From the NCBI GenBank assembly GCA_958296005.1, contig CATQHQ010000002.1:124001-188000 (forward strand): a stretch of 64,000 nucleotides of DNA, in the 5' to 3' direction. The notes under the pieces were generated by a model that worked only from the letters and a program-made list of their open reading frames with translations, ran no database searches and was not told the origin of the DNA. Shown piece after piece: positions 1 through 8,318 of this stretch (within the stretch, counting starts at the first letter, position 1; the number at the start of each line of letters is the position of its first letter). The position numbers and the translations under genes were made by a program. The stretch comes from Longimicrobiales bacterium (GTDB taxonomy: Bacteria > Gemmatimonadota > Gemmatimonadetes > Longimicrobiales > Gaopeijiaceae).

Positions 1-52
1 AGTCCCCTCCGGGTCGGCTGCCGTCGTTCAAGAAAAGTTGCGCCGGAGCCCG

Positions 53-1174
53 TCATGACGTCAACACGGCGTCGGCCAGAGCACTCGCCACATGACGGAT
101 CGACGCGGCCGGGAGCTCGGGGAAGACGGGCAGCGCCAGGACCCGGGCGGCCGCTCTCTCGCTGACCGGGAGGTCTCCCGGCGCGTAGCCTAGATCGGCA
201 AAGCACTCCTGCAAGTGAAGGGGCACTGGGTAGTAGACGGCGGTGCCTACGCCGGCCGCGGCGAGACGATCCTTGACCAGGTCGCGATCGGCCACCTGAA
301 CCACGAACTGGTTCCAGACGTGCCGTCCGGGCGTCTCGTGGGGCAGCGCGATGCGGGCTCGGGCGTCGTCGGGCAGCTCGCCGACGAGACGGCGATACAA
401 GGCGGCGTTGCGCCTCCGGGCGTCGGTCCAGCCGTCCAGGTGGGGCAGCTTGGCCAGCACGACCGCCGCCTGCAGGGCGTCCAGGCGGAAGTTGCCTCCG
501 ACGGTCCTGTGGTGGTACTTGCGTTGCTCGCCGTGGACCCGGAGGGTCTTGAGCTTGGCGGATCGGGCCGGGTCGTTGACGGTGACGATGCCGCCGTCCC
601 CGTAGGCGCCCAAGTTCTTGGTGGGGAAGAATGAAAAGCAGCCGTAGTGGCCGACGGAACCCGCCCGCCGGCCGTCGCGTTCCGCGCCGATCGCTTGGGC
701 CGCGTCCTCGATGACCACCAGGCCGCGACGGTCGGCGATCTCCATGATCGGCGCCATCTCCGCCATCTGGCCGAAGAGGTGGACGGGCACCACGGCCCGG
801 GTCCGGGGCGTGACCTTCGCTTCGATCTGGGCGGGGTCGATGTTGAAGGTGGACGGATCGATCTCCACGAAGACGGGCGTGGCGCCCAGGCGAGCGACAA
901 CCCCTGCGGTAGCGAAGAAGGTGAACGGCGTCGTGACGACCTCGTCGCCGGCACCGATCCCTTCGGCCATGAGGGCCAAGAGCAGAGCGTCGGTGCCGGA
1001 GGAGACGCCTACGCCGTGGTCGCAGCCGCAGTAGGCGGCGACCGCTTCCTCGCAAGCCTCCACAACGGGACCCAATACGAAGCGCTGGGAGGCGACTACG
1101 CCGGCGATCGCGCCGTCGATCTCGTCCTTGACGGCTGCGTACTGCGGCTTCAGGTCCAGCAGGGGCACGTTCAT
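53..1174 (-). CDS. DegT/DnrJ/EryC1/StrS family PLP-dependent aminotransferase
   Basis: Predicted cytosolic sugar aminotransferase of 373 residues. The family transfers an amino group from glutamate to a nucleotide-linked keto-sugar, usually for O-antigen, glycan or secondary-metabolite sugars. The PLP lysine is K186 in SFFPTKNLGAYGDGG, and the cofactor-contact motif EDAAQ has D157 and Q160. I start at the ATG before NVPLLDLKPQY because that is where family homology begins; an upstream ATG would add 16 non-homologous residues. No other sugar-nucleotide gene is nearby, so the substrate cannot be named. The stop lies close to the left window edge, so downstream partners may be missing from view. 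Confidence 0.9.
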   Translation of the reverse strand: MNVPLLDLKPQYAAVKDEIDGAIAGVVASQRFVLGPVVEACEEAVAAYCGCDHGVGVSSGTDALLLALMAEGIGAGDEVVTTPFTFFATAGVVARLGATPVFVEIDPSTFNIDPAQIEAKVTPRTRAVVPVHLFGQMAEMAPIMEIADRRGLVVIEDAAQAIGAERDGRRAGSVGHYGCFSFFPTKNLGAYGDGGIVTVNDPARSAKLKTLRVHGEQRKYHHRTVGGNFRLDALQAAVVLAKLPHLDGWTDARRRNAALYRRLVGELPDDARARIALPHETPGRHVWNQFVVQVADRDLVKDRLAAAGVGTAVYYPVPLHLQECFADLGYAPGDLPVSERAAARVLALPVFPELPAASIRHVASALADAVLTS

Positions 1175-1289
1175 GCGGTGGAAGCTACAGCGGCGGGGCG
1201 GCACCGACGAAGCGGAGGGCACTCTCTTCCCGCCGCGGCAGAGGACCCCGACCCGAGCGAGGCCGGGGCCCTCCCTTTAGGCCCGCTAG

Positions 1290-1811
1290 CTAGCCAAGCC
1301 GAGTGCTAGCCGACGACGGCGCCGCTGTGACCCGCGACTCGTCGTCTTCGGGCTCGTCGTCGTCCTCTCCCGTGGGGCACAGCGCGCGCCAGCTGTTCGG
1401 CGCGTCTTCGGCCGGATGGTAGAGAACGAAGATGCCTCCGTTCCGGCACACGTCCTCCCGAAGCGCCGTGGCCATGCACTGCCGGAAGGCGTCGAGGTCG
1501 CGCCGGTTGGTCGCGTCTTCGATCGTGCAGACGGCCTGGGTCGCGTTGATCGCGTCCTGGGGAGTCGCCGAGCCCCCGTCCAGCTCCCCGAGCACGTAGG
1601 ATCGGTCTTTGCCGGCGAAGGTGATCTTCACGGCGCCGTTCATCTTCTGCGCTGCCGCGAAGATCGTCGTCCAGGGGTTGGCGACGGTCTCGGGGCCTTG
1701 CGGTTCCGGTCGGTGAGTTTTGGTGGGCGAGCCGTCGTCGCAGGCGACGACCAGCACGGCCAGCGTCAGCGCGGCGAAGACCGCGCGTCCGATGGAAGTG
1801 TATCGGTCCAT
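1290..1811 (-). CDS. Putative lipoprotein, unknown function
   Basis: Small secreted protein of 173 residues. It has a classic lipoprotein signal: a positively charged start, a hydrophobic stretch LTLAVLVVAC and a lipobox Cys at position 24. An AGGAG ribosome-binding site lies 7 bases before the chosen ATG, so longer in-frame upstream starts are rejected. The mature part has three further Cys residues (in AVCTIED, FRQCMA and DVCRN, then ALCPTG), suggesting disulfides, and ends in a highly acidic tail rich in Asp and Glu. I do not recognise the family. It lies between the aminotransferase and the alkylation-repair genes, with gaps of over 100 bases on each side, so it is probably transcribed alone. 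Confidence 0.75.
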   Translation of the reverse strand: MDRYTSIGRAVFAALTLAVLVVACDDGSPTKTHRPEPQGPETVANPWTTIFAAAQKMNGAVKITFAGKDRSYVLGELDGGSATPQDAINATQAVCTIEDATNRRDLDAFRQCMATALREDVCRNGGIFVLYHPAEDAPNSWRALCPTGEDDDEPEDDESRVTAAPSSASTRLG

Positions 1812-1942
1812 GGTTTGCTCCTGACGAAAGAGTTCCGACCGCTTCGCCCGCCGGCCGTGGCGAGCGTGCGCCCGGAGTCGTACTGATGCGTACCCTTGGC
1901 CTGGAGCTAGGTTCCATCTCATGGATTTGGAGCGTCGCCGGT

Positions 1943-2488
1943 CTACCCGAAGAGCGTTCCCTGGGCCATCCGCCCCTGTTCCAGCACCAGGAGCCTGCGC
2001 TTGCGGTCGAGTCCGCCGCCGTAGCCGCCCAGCTGTCCATTCGCTCGGATCACCCGGTGGCAGGGGATCACCACGGCGATCCGGTTGTCGCCGTTGGCTC
2101 GTCCGACCGCGCGCTGTCCGCCCGGCGTACCCGTCCGGCGCGCCAGCTCGTCGTAGCTGATCGTCTCGCCGTAGGGTATCTCCAGCAGCTTCCGCCAAAC
2201 TCGTTCCTGAAAGCCGGTGCCGGAGAGAGCCAGCGGCACGTCGAACGCACGCCTCTCGCCCCCGAAGTACTCGGCCAACTCGACCTCCAGCGCGTCCAGC
2301 AAGGGGTGCCGCCCCGGCGCAGGCACAGCGCCGAACCGCCGCGTCACGCGGTCCACCTGGGTCTTCAGCATCCGCCGCCCGGCGAACTCCAGCAGGCACA
2401 CGCCCGCGTCGGCGGCGATCGCCACCATCTGCCCCAAGGGCGTGTCGATCCGGGTCGAGACTACCGGTTGCGCGGCGCTGCTCCGCAC
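1943..2488 (-). CDS. ogt: Methylated-DNA--protein-cysteine S-methyltransferase
   Basis: Suicidal alkyl transferase of 181 residues that removes O6-alkyl groups from guanine (and O4-alkyl from thymine) onto its own cysteine. The active-site motif IPCHRVI is intact with C143, followed by the glycine-rich GQLGGYGGGLDRK loop, and the helix-turn-helix region ERVWRKLLEIPYGETISY is typical. There is no Ada-type N-terminal Zn domain, so it is the Ogt/MGMT type. It starts 4 bases after the stop of the upstream alkA-like glycosylase gene on the same strand. The two form an alkylation-damage pair, one repairing O-alkyl lesions directly and the other excising N-alkyl bases. Confidence 0.95.
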   Translation of the reverse strand: MRSSAAQPVVSTRIDTPLGQMVAIAADAGVCLLEFAGRRMLKTQVDRVTRRFGAVPAPGRHPLLDALEVELAEYFGGERRAFDVPLALSGTGFQERVWRKLLEIPYGETISYDELARRTGTPGGQRAVGRANGDNRIAVVIPCHRVIRANGQLGGYGGGLDRKRRLLVLEQGRMAQGTLFG

Positions 2489-2492
2489 GGCC

Positions 2493-3119
2493 TCACTCGT
2501 CGCACAGGCGGTAGAGCACCCATGTGGCCACGGACCGCAACGGCCGCCAAGCCTCCGCCCGCTCCAGCACGGCCTTCGGCGACGGGCGCTCCTCCAGTCC
2601 GTCCAGCCTGCGCACGCCCTCCCGCACCCCCAGGTCGCCTGCGGGCATCACGTCCAGCCGTCCCAAGCGGAAGATCAGGAACATCTGGGCCGTCCACTCT
2701 CCGACTCCCCACACGGAGGTCAGCATCGTCACGATCTCGTCGTCGGTCATCGCGGAGACGCTTTGCAGCCGCACCGATCCGTCGGCCGACTTGGCCGCCA
2801 AGTCCTTCACCGCCCGAGTCTTGGCCGCGGAGAGGCCGGCTTCTCGGAAGCGGCTGTCCGGCAGCGCCAGGCACTCCGTCGCGGTGGGGAACCCGGCTTC
2901 CGGCGTGAGCGCGCACGCCCGGGCGTAGATCGTCTTGGCGGCGGCCCCCGCCAGCTGCTGAAACAAGATCGACCGGGCCAGCGCCTGGAAGTGGGAGCCC
3001 TCGGCAAGCGGACCGTGGGGGAACCCAGGGTAGGGGCCTACCCGCTCCATGGCCTCGCCGAGCACGGGATCGCGGCCCGCCAGCTCGCACAGCTGCTCCG
3101 GGGTCGGCGTGACCGTCAT
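2493..3119 (-). CDS. alkA: DNA-3-methyladenine glycosylase, AlkA-like HhH-GPD family
   Basis: Base-excision glycosylase of 208 residues that removes N3-alkylpurines from DNA. The helix-hairpin-helix is visible as TSVWGVGEWTAQMFLIF, followed by the catalytic Asp D162 in MPAGDLGVREG, the family order for HhH-GPD enzymes. The protein is shorter than E. coli AlkA (about 280) and matches the short form without the N-terminal TBP-like domain. It is the third gene of a leftward run: fabV ends 22 bases upstream and ogt starts 4 bases downstream. No Ada-like regulator is visible nearby, so the mode of induction is unknown. Confidence 0.92.
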   Translation of the reverse strand: MTVTPTPEQLCELAGRDPVLGEAMERVGPYPGFPHGPLAEGSHFQALARSILFQQLAGAAAKTIYARACALTPEAGFPTATECLALPDSRFREAGLSAAKTRAVKDLAAKSADGSVRLQSVSAMTDDEIVTMLTSVWGVGEWTAQMFLIFRLGRLDVMPAGDLGVREGVRRLDGLEERPSPKAVLERAEAWRPLRSVATWVLYRLCDE

Positions 3120-3141
3120 GCTCTACTCCGTCCCTCGACGA

Positions 3142-4341
3142 TCAGTCCGCCGCAACCAACGCCGGAATCGCCACGAGGGGGTCCACGTCCGCCCTGTAGT
3201 CCACCCCCGGAACCCCGAAGCCGAAGAGGCGCAGGAAGTCGGTCCGGTAGCCGTCGAAGTCCGACTCGGCGCGCAGGTTTTCCGTGGAGATCGCGTCCCA
3301 CGCCCGGAGCACGGCGGCTTGCGTCCCGGGCTTCATCTCCAGGTCGTCCAACCGGATGAAGCCGTCCGGGTCGGTCTCCACTCCTCCACGTCCGTACGCC
3401 TTGGCGCCGTAGAGGCGCAACGCCTGCTCGATGGGACCTTCGTGGTCGCCCGCCGACTTCATGACCTTGTACAGGATCGAGACGTAGAGGGGCACGACGG
3501 GGATCGCCGCGCTGGCCTGGGTCACCACCGCCTTCATGACCGCCACATGGGCGCCTCCGCCCGAAGCCGACAGCCGCCGATCCAGCTCGCGAGCCGTCTT
3601 GCGGAGGTCGTCTTTGGCGATCCCGATCGCCCCGTCCCGGTAGATCGGCCAGGTGAGTTCCGGTCCCACGTAGCTGTAGGCGAAGGTTCGGCAGCCCGGG
3701 GCCAGCACGCCGCCCGCCTCCAGCGCGTCGATCCACATCCGCCAGTCCTCGCCGCCCATGACCGCCACCGTGGCCTCCACCTCTTCGGCGGACGCCGGCG
3801 GCAGCTCCACGTCCAACACCCGGGCCTTGTCGGTGTCCAGCGTCTTGGACCGGTACGCTTCGCCGATCGGCTTCAGGACCGACGTGAACGTCCGGCCCGA
3901 CTCGGGGTGGGTCCGGCGAGGCGCCGCGAGCGAGTTGACTACGCAGTCCACGGGAGGAAAGTCCCGCTTGAGGAGCTCCACGACGCGCTCCTTGGTCTCG
4001 GCGGAGAAGGCATCTCCGTTGAAGCAGGCCGACTGGAGCCCGGCTGCCGCCGCCGCTTTCTCGAACGCCGCGGTGTTGTACCACCCGGCGGTGCCCGGCC
4101 GGCGGGTGGTGGGAGGCCGGTCGAAGAAGACGCCGAAGGTCGCCGCGCCTCCGCCGAAGGCCAGGGCGATCCGGGAGCCCAGGCCGTAGCTGGTGGAGGC
4201 GCCGAGGACCAGAACCGAGCGCGGAGGGTCGTGGATCGGTGCGGAGCGGGCGAGGCGCACCTGTTCCGCCACGTTGGCGGCGCACCCCGTCGGATGGCTG
4301 GTGACGCAAACGAAGCCGCGGACCCTTGGACGGATGATCAT
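3142..4341 (-). CDS. fabV: Trans-2-enoyl-ACP/CoA reductase, FabV type
   Basis: NADH-dependent reductase for the last step of fatty-acid elongation, 399 residues, the usual FabV length. The N-terminus MIIRPRVRGFVCVTSHP is diagnostic, the nucleotide-binding glycine motif is GASTSYGLGSRIA near residues 47-59, and the catalytic pair is Y234-x8-K243 (YRDGAIGIAK). In this family Y-x8-K replaces the Y-x6-K of FabI, and FabV enzymes are generally insensitive to triclosan. The ATG overlaps the stop of the upstream nhaC gene by 4 bases (ATGA), so the two are translationally coupled. A longer same-frame reading into nhaC has no start with homology and is rejected. Confidence 0.96.
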   Translation of the reverse strand: MIIRPRVRGFVCVTSHPTGCAANVAEQVRLARSAPIHDPPRSVLVLGASTSYGLGSRIALAFGGGAATFGVFFDRPPTTRRPGTAGWYNTAAFEKAAAAAGLQSACFNGDAFSAETKERVVELLKRDFPPVDCVVNSLAAPRRTHPESGRTFTSVLKPIGEAYRSKTLDTDKARVLDVELPPASAEEVEATVAVMGGEDWRMWIDALEAGGVLAPGCRTFAYSYVGPELTWPIYRDGAIGIAKDDLRKTARELDRRLSASGGGAHVAVMKAVVTQASAAIPVVPLYVSILYKVMKSAGDHEGPIEQALRLYGAKAYGRGGVETDPDGFIRLDDLEMKPGTQAAVLRAWDAISTENLRAESDFDGYRTDFLRLFGFGVPGVDYRADVDPLVAIPALVAAD

Positions 4342-5885
4342 GGCGAGGAAGATAACGACGGGGCACGCCGTCCCCAGCCCGTGGCCACGGCCAGGAGGAC
4401 CACGACGAGGAGAGCCCACGAGTAGGCGTTGGCGAGCCCCGCCTCGAGGGCAGAAACCCTGGCGATGCCGAACGGCTCCCCCGAGCCGGTGGCCGACGAC
4501 GCCAAGATCGTCGGGATGAAGAACGGCAACAGGAACGGATACGTGCAGACGGTGGTGTCCAGCAGGTTGGCTCGCCGGAAGCGGTCGATCCCGGCCCGCC
4601 GTCCCGTCTCCTTCACCAGGTCGCCCACAGCCAGGATCGCGACCACCGAGTGGGTCGTCAGGAGGACCGCCATGCTGGTCAATCCGAAGATGCGAAGCTC
4701 GGCGCGGCGGGCGGCTTGCCGGCCGCCTCCGTCGGGCCGGTGCCGCCTCCGGGCCAGTCGTCGGAGCACGCCCGCCTCCTCCAACGGGCTCACGACCCCC
4801 ATCAGCAGGAGGGTGAAGACGACGATGCCGACGGCGCTCTCCATCCCGTCCAGCACGAGACCCGTGGCTCGGTACGCCGTCGCGTCCACGTGGAGGAGGT
4901 CGGCCGGCCCAACGAGCCCGACTGCCAGCGCCACGGCCGTGGCGACCGCCACTCCTGCGAAGAGGCTCTCCACCAATCCCTTGCCGCGCCACAGCATCGC
5001 GAAGGCGGCCAGCGGCGCCAGTAGCATCGGCAGCGCGATCCAGTCGCCGGAGAGGTTGGCGGGGTGGGCGCCGCCCGCGATCCGACCGCCGGGGTCTGTC
5101 GCCGCCGCAACGTCGGTGCCCCCCAACGCGGCGAGGACGACGGCCGCGACCGCAGCGGCGGGCAGCGCATAGCGGAGTCGGCTCCGGACCACGCCTCCGA
5201 TGGGGGCGTCCTGGCTGCTGGCCGAGGCGATCGTGGTGTCGGAGACGGGGGACACGTTGTCGCCGAACGTCGCCCCGGCCAGGACCGCCCCGATTACCGC
5301 CAGCGGCTTCGCCTCCAGCAGGCCGGCCGCGGGGTACAAGAGGGGTGTGCAGATCAAGATCGTCCCCAGGCTGGTCCCCGTCGCCGTAGCGAACAACGCC
5401 GAGATCAGAAGCACGAGGAGCACGAAGCCCCCGCCGCTCACCCCCAGCGCGCCTCCGACTTGGACGAGGGAGTGGACGAGCCCGGATTCCCGGAGCAGCA
5501 CGGAGAGCACTCCGGCGAGGAGCCATGCCAGGACCATCAGCATGACGATCGGCCGCGCCATCCCGCGGACGAAGGCGGCGGCGTACTCCGACGGCTGCTT
5601 GGCGAAGAGGAGTCCGGTTCCCATCGCCGCGATCAGGACCGGCCAGAGGCCACGCTCGTCGGGAGCGCCCGAGAAGCCGAGCCACGCCGTTCCTCCCAAG
5701 AAGACGACGATCGGCAGGACGGCTCCGACGACGCCGAGGCGGAACGGCAAGGGCTCTCCGCCGCCGGCCGCAGCGTCGGGTTCGCCTGCGAGCTCGCTTG
5801 CGGAAGCCGGGTTGGTGGCCAAGAAGTGGTCCTTCGCGGAAGAGTCCGCCGCCGGGGAGACGTCCCGTCGGACGCCCCCCATCAT
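4338..5885 (-). CDS. nhaC: Na+/H+ antiporter, NhaC family
   Basis: Inner-membrane antiporter of about 515 residues with roughly a dozen hydrophobic segments. It is recognised by the NhaC-type core segments ATATGTSLGTILICTPLLYPA and ATFGDNVSPVSDTTIASAS, which are conserved polar motifs within membrane helices, and by a second repeat half near TTHSVVAILAVGDLVKETGR. The start is placed at the first of two consecutive ATG codons. Upstream same-frame sequence is antisense to the divergent gene at 5922 and is low-complexity. The gene leads the run nhaC-fabV-alkA-ogt. The N-terminal 50 residues before the first helix are polar and cytoplasmic. Substrate specificity (Na+ alone, or malate/lactate exchange as in some NhaC relatives) cannot be read from sequence. 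Confidence 0.88.
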   Translation of the reverse strand: MMGGVRRDVSPAADSSAKDHFLATNPASASELAGEPDAAAGGGEPLPFRLGVVGAVLPIVVFLGGTAWLGFSGAPDERGLWPVLIAAMGTGLLFAKQPSEYAAAFVRGMARPIVMLMVLAWLLAGVLSVLLRESGLVHSLVQVGGALGVSGGGFVLLVLLISALFATATGTSLGTILICTPLLYPAAGLLEAKPLAVIGAVLAGATFGDNVSPVSDTTIASASSQDAPIGGVVRSRLRYALPAAAVAAVVLAALGGTDVAAATDPGGRIAGGAHPANLSGDWIALPMLLAPLAAFAMLWRGKGLVESLFAGVAVATAVALAVGLVGPADLLHVDATAYRATGLVLDGMESAVGIVVFTLLLMGVVSPLEEAGVLRRLARRRHRPDGGGRQAARRAELRIFGLTSMAVLLTTHSVVAILAVGDLVKETGRRAGIDRFRRANLLDTTVCTYPFLLPFFIPTILASSATGSGEPFGIARVSALEAGLANAYSWALLVVVLLAVATGWGRRAPSLSSSP

Positions 5886-5921
5886 CGGAGACGTGCCCTC
5901 GTCAGGAAAGGCTTTGGCCTC

Positions 5922-6338
5922 ATGAACGCGCTGCCCGTGGACCCTAACCCCAGCCCCGTAGACCCCGTGAACCCCTCCCCGCTCGGGCCGGACGAGTTCG
6001 AACTGCACGATCTGCGAGTCGAGGTCGTGGCCGGCGACGGCGAGATGGTGTGCGGCCATCGTCCGGGCGACTACTTCGAGGTCGTGGGGGAGAACCTGTC
6101 CCTGCCTCCCGGCCAGAGCTTCCCCATCTACCCGCTGGCGGCCCTTCTTCCCCTGTTGCCGGCCAAGCAGCGCAAGAGCGATCCCGCCGACTGGATGACC
6201 ACCGACGCGGAGGTGGCGTGCCCCGACCCGCACTGCGGCGCCCGCTTCCGCATTGTGCGAACCGGCGTCTCCGTCTTCCGCCACGGCGACGTCACCCGAG
6301 TGCCGCTGAGCAGCGAGGGAAGCACCTCCGCGCCGTGA
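5922..6338 (+). CDS. TIGR04076-like conserved protein
   Basis: Soluble protein of 138 residues. After a Pro-rich 25-residue leader it matches, from memory, the small TIGR04076 family: DLRVEVVAGDG, CGHRPGDYFEVVGENLS and LAALLPLLPAKQR followed by a Cys-containing tail CPDPHCGARF. The function of the family is not known. The conserved Cys residues could bind a metal. The stop overlaps the start of the aldo/keto reductase gene (GTGA), and the pairing of such proteins with aldo/keto reductases is familiar, so a joint role is likely. It is divergent from nhaC with only 36 bases between starts. Confidence 0.8.
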   Translation: MNALPVDPNPSPVDPVNPSPLGPDEFELHDLRVEVVAGDGEMVCGHRPGDYFEVVGENLSLPPGQSFPIYPLAALLPLLPAKQRKSDPADWMTTDAEVACPDPHCGARFRIVRTGVSVFRHGDVTRVPLSSEGSTSAP

Positions 6339-7399
6339 ACGCCGCCGGCCCTTCTCCCCGTGCGTGGCGTCCCCCGTCCTCCGGGGTGATCCGCGGGTGC
6401 TGGCAGCTCTCTCCCGGCCACGGCGCCGGCTGGAGCCGGGAGCTTGCCGCGGCCGCGTTGGACCGCGCGGTGGAGGCGGCTCGACCAGGGAGGCTGGTGC
6501 TGGACTGCGCCGACATCTACGGCGGTGCCGAGCGGCTGCTGGGCGACTGGATGGCCTCCCGGCAGACGAAGCGGGACGAGACGGTCGTCCACACCAAGTT
6601 CGTGCCTGATTTGAAGTCGCTGCCGTCGATGAGCCGAGAGTACGTGCGGGAGATCGTGTTCCGCTCCCGGGAGCGCCTCCGGGTGGATGTGCTCGAGATG
6701 GTCCAGTTCCACTGGTGGGACTTCTCGATATCCGGCTGGATCGAGACTGCAGACTGGCTCGCTGAGCTTCTGGAGGAGGGCGTGGTCCGCCACCTGGGCG
6801 CCACCAACTTCGGACAGCGGCGGCTGGCCGAGCTTCTGGACGCCGGCATCCCCGTGGCGTCGAACCAGGTGCAGCTTTCGCTGCTGGACCGCCGGCCGTT
6901 GCGGGGACTGGCGCAGTTCTGCCAGGAGCGGGGCGTGGCGCTGCTGTGCTACGGAACCCTGGCCGGGGGACTCCTGACCGATCGGAGTGCGGAGCCGGGC
7001 AACGAGGCCGACGCCCCGAAGCGGTCGGCTTCCGACACGCGATCCCTGGCCAAGTACCGTCTCATCGCCGAGGAGGCAGGCGGGGCGACGGCGCTCCAAC
7101 GGACCCGGGCGGCTCTGTCGGAGGCGGCGGAACGCCACGGGGCCGCCATGGCGGACGTGGCGGTAGCCTACGTTCTCGGCCAGCCGGCGGTCGACGCGGC
7201 GGTGGTGGGCCTCAGCCGCCGGGGGCTGACAGTGGCCGGACGCAAGCTCCGACTGCAGCCGGAGGAGGTGGAGCGCTTGGAGGAGGCGGCGCCCGACGCG
7301 GTGCCGGGCCCGGTCTACGGACTGGAGCGGGACCGACGGAGCCCCCACGGTCGCATCATGCGCTACGACCAGAACGCGGGCAGCGCCCCCGATGCCTGA
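6335..7399 (+). CDS. Aldo/keto reductase
   Basis: NAD(P)H-dependent oxidoreductase of 354 residues with a TIM-barrel fold. The catalytic tetrad is visible: Asp and Tyr in LDCADIYGGAERLLG, Lys in VVHTKF and His in VQFHWWD. The C-terminal region SNQVQLSLLDRRP and the phosphate-contact region VVGLSRRGL fit the family. The GTG start overlaps the stop of the preceding gene (GTGA), and the 3' end overlaps the next gene by 8 bases, so the three genes form one transcription unit. The substrate is unknown. Conservation of all four catalytic residues argues for an active enzyme, not a KCNAB-like regulator. Confidence 0.9.
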   Translation: MNAAGPSPRAWRPPSSGVIRGCWQLSPGHGAGWSRELAAAALDRAVEAARPGRLVLDCADIYGGAERLLGDWMASRQTKRDETVVHTKFVPDLKSLPSMSREYVREIVFRSRERLRVDVLEMVQFHWWDFSISGWIETADWLAELLEEGVVRHLGATNFGQRRLAELLDAGIPVASNQVQLSLLDRRPLRGLAQFCQERGVALLCYGTLAGGLLTDRSAEPGNEADAPKRSASDTRSLAKYRLIAEEAGGATALQRTRAALSEAAERHGAAMADVAVAYVLGQPAVDAAVVGLSRRGLTVAGRKLRLQPEEVERLEEAAPDAVPGPVYGLERDRRSPHGRIMRYDQNAGSAPDA

Positions 7400-8300
7400 G
7401 CTGCCGGAGGTCGCCCTCTACCTTCACGCGCTCCGGGAGCGGGTCCTGGACGAACGCCTCCAACGAGTTCGCATCCGGTCGCCGTCCCTCCTCAAGAGCT
7501 ACGACCCGCCCCTGTCCGCGGTCCACGGCAAGGCCGTGCGAGAGCTGCGAAGGGTGGGCAAGCGGATCGTGCTCGGCTTGGACGACGATCTCTTCCTCGT
7601 CGTGCACCTCATGATATCGGGACGCTTCCAGTGGAAGCCGCCGGGCGCGTCGATCCCCCGCAAGCGGGGCCACGCCGCCTTCGACTTCCCTCAGGGCGCG
7701 CTCCTGCTCACCGAAACGAGCACCCACAAGCGGGCATCGCTCCACTTGGTTCGGGGCGAACGGGGGCTGGCCGAGCACGATCCAGGCGGAGTCGAGCCGC
7801 TGGAAGCCTCCGCCGAGCGCTTCGCCCAAGCCATTCGCCGAGAAAACCGAACGCTCAAGCGAGCCCTCACCGATCCGCGCATCGTGTCGGGGATCGGCAA
7901 CGCCCACTCCGACGAAATCCTCTGGCGAGCCGGGCTGTCGCCTGTCGCCCTCACCAGCCGGCTCGACGACGCGGAGGTGGAGCGCCTGCACGCTGCCGCG
8001 CAAGCGTCGCTCCGGGAGTGGTCGGCGCGCCTAGTGGAGGAGGCCGGGGACCGATTCCCGACAAAGGTGACGGCGTTCCACCCCGCCATGGCGACCCACG
8101 GGAAGTACGGCGAGCCATGTCCCCGTTGTGGAACCGCCGTCCAGCGGATCGTCTACGCGACCCGGGAAACCAACTACTGCCCGAACTGCCAGACGGGCGG
8201 GAAGCTCCTGGCCGACCGAAGCCTGTCTCGGCTCCTCCGCCGGGACTGGCCCCGGACGGTGGAGGAAATGGAGGGGCTCAGGCGCCGCGGTCGGCGATAG
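7392..8300 (+). CDS. Formamidopyrimidine-DNA glycosylase / endonuclease VIII family
   Basis: Bifunctional DNA glycosylase/AP lyase of 302 residues acting on oxidised bases. The N-terminal PELPEV places the catalytic Pro2 and Glu3 directly after Met. The H2TH region is near NAHSDEILWRAGLSP, and the C-terminal zinc finger has four cysteines in CPRCG ... CPNCQTGG. The finger is followed by about 30 extra residues rich in Arg. The helix-proximal DNA-binding Lys in THKRAS is present. Fpg and Nei cannot be told apart with confidence from this reading, so I give no symbol. The gene overlaps the aldo/keto reductase by 8 bases and ends 18 bases before a convergent gene. Confidence 0.93.
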   Translation: MPELPEVALYLHALRERVLDERLQRVRIRSPSLLKSYDPPLSAVHGKAVRELRRVGKRIVLGLDDDLFLVVHLMISGRFQWKPPGASIPRKRGHAAFDFPQGALLLTETSTHKRASLHLVRGERGLAEHDPGGVEPLEASAERFAQAIRRENRTLKRALTDPRIVSGIGNAHSDEILWRAGLSPVALTSRLDDAEVERLHAAAQASLREWSARLVEEAGDRFPTKVTAFHPAMATHGKYGEPCPRCGTAVQRIVYATRETNYCPNCQTGGKLLADRSLSRLLRRDWPRTVEEMEGLRRRGRR

Positions 8301-8318
8301 GCGGAGGCGGGAGGCGGG

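Noticed and set aside
1246-1268. Hairpin CCCCGACC / GGCCGGGG downstream of the small lipoprotein gene
   Set aside because: The stem has one mismatch and there is no T-run on either strand, so it cannot be supported as an intrinsic terminator.
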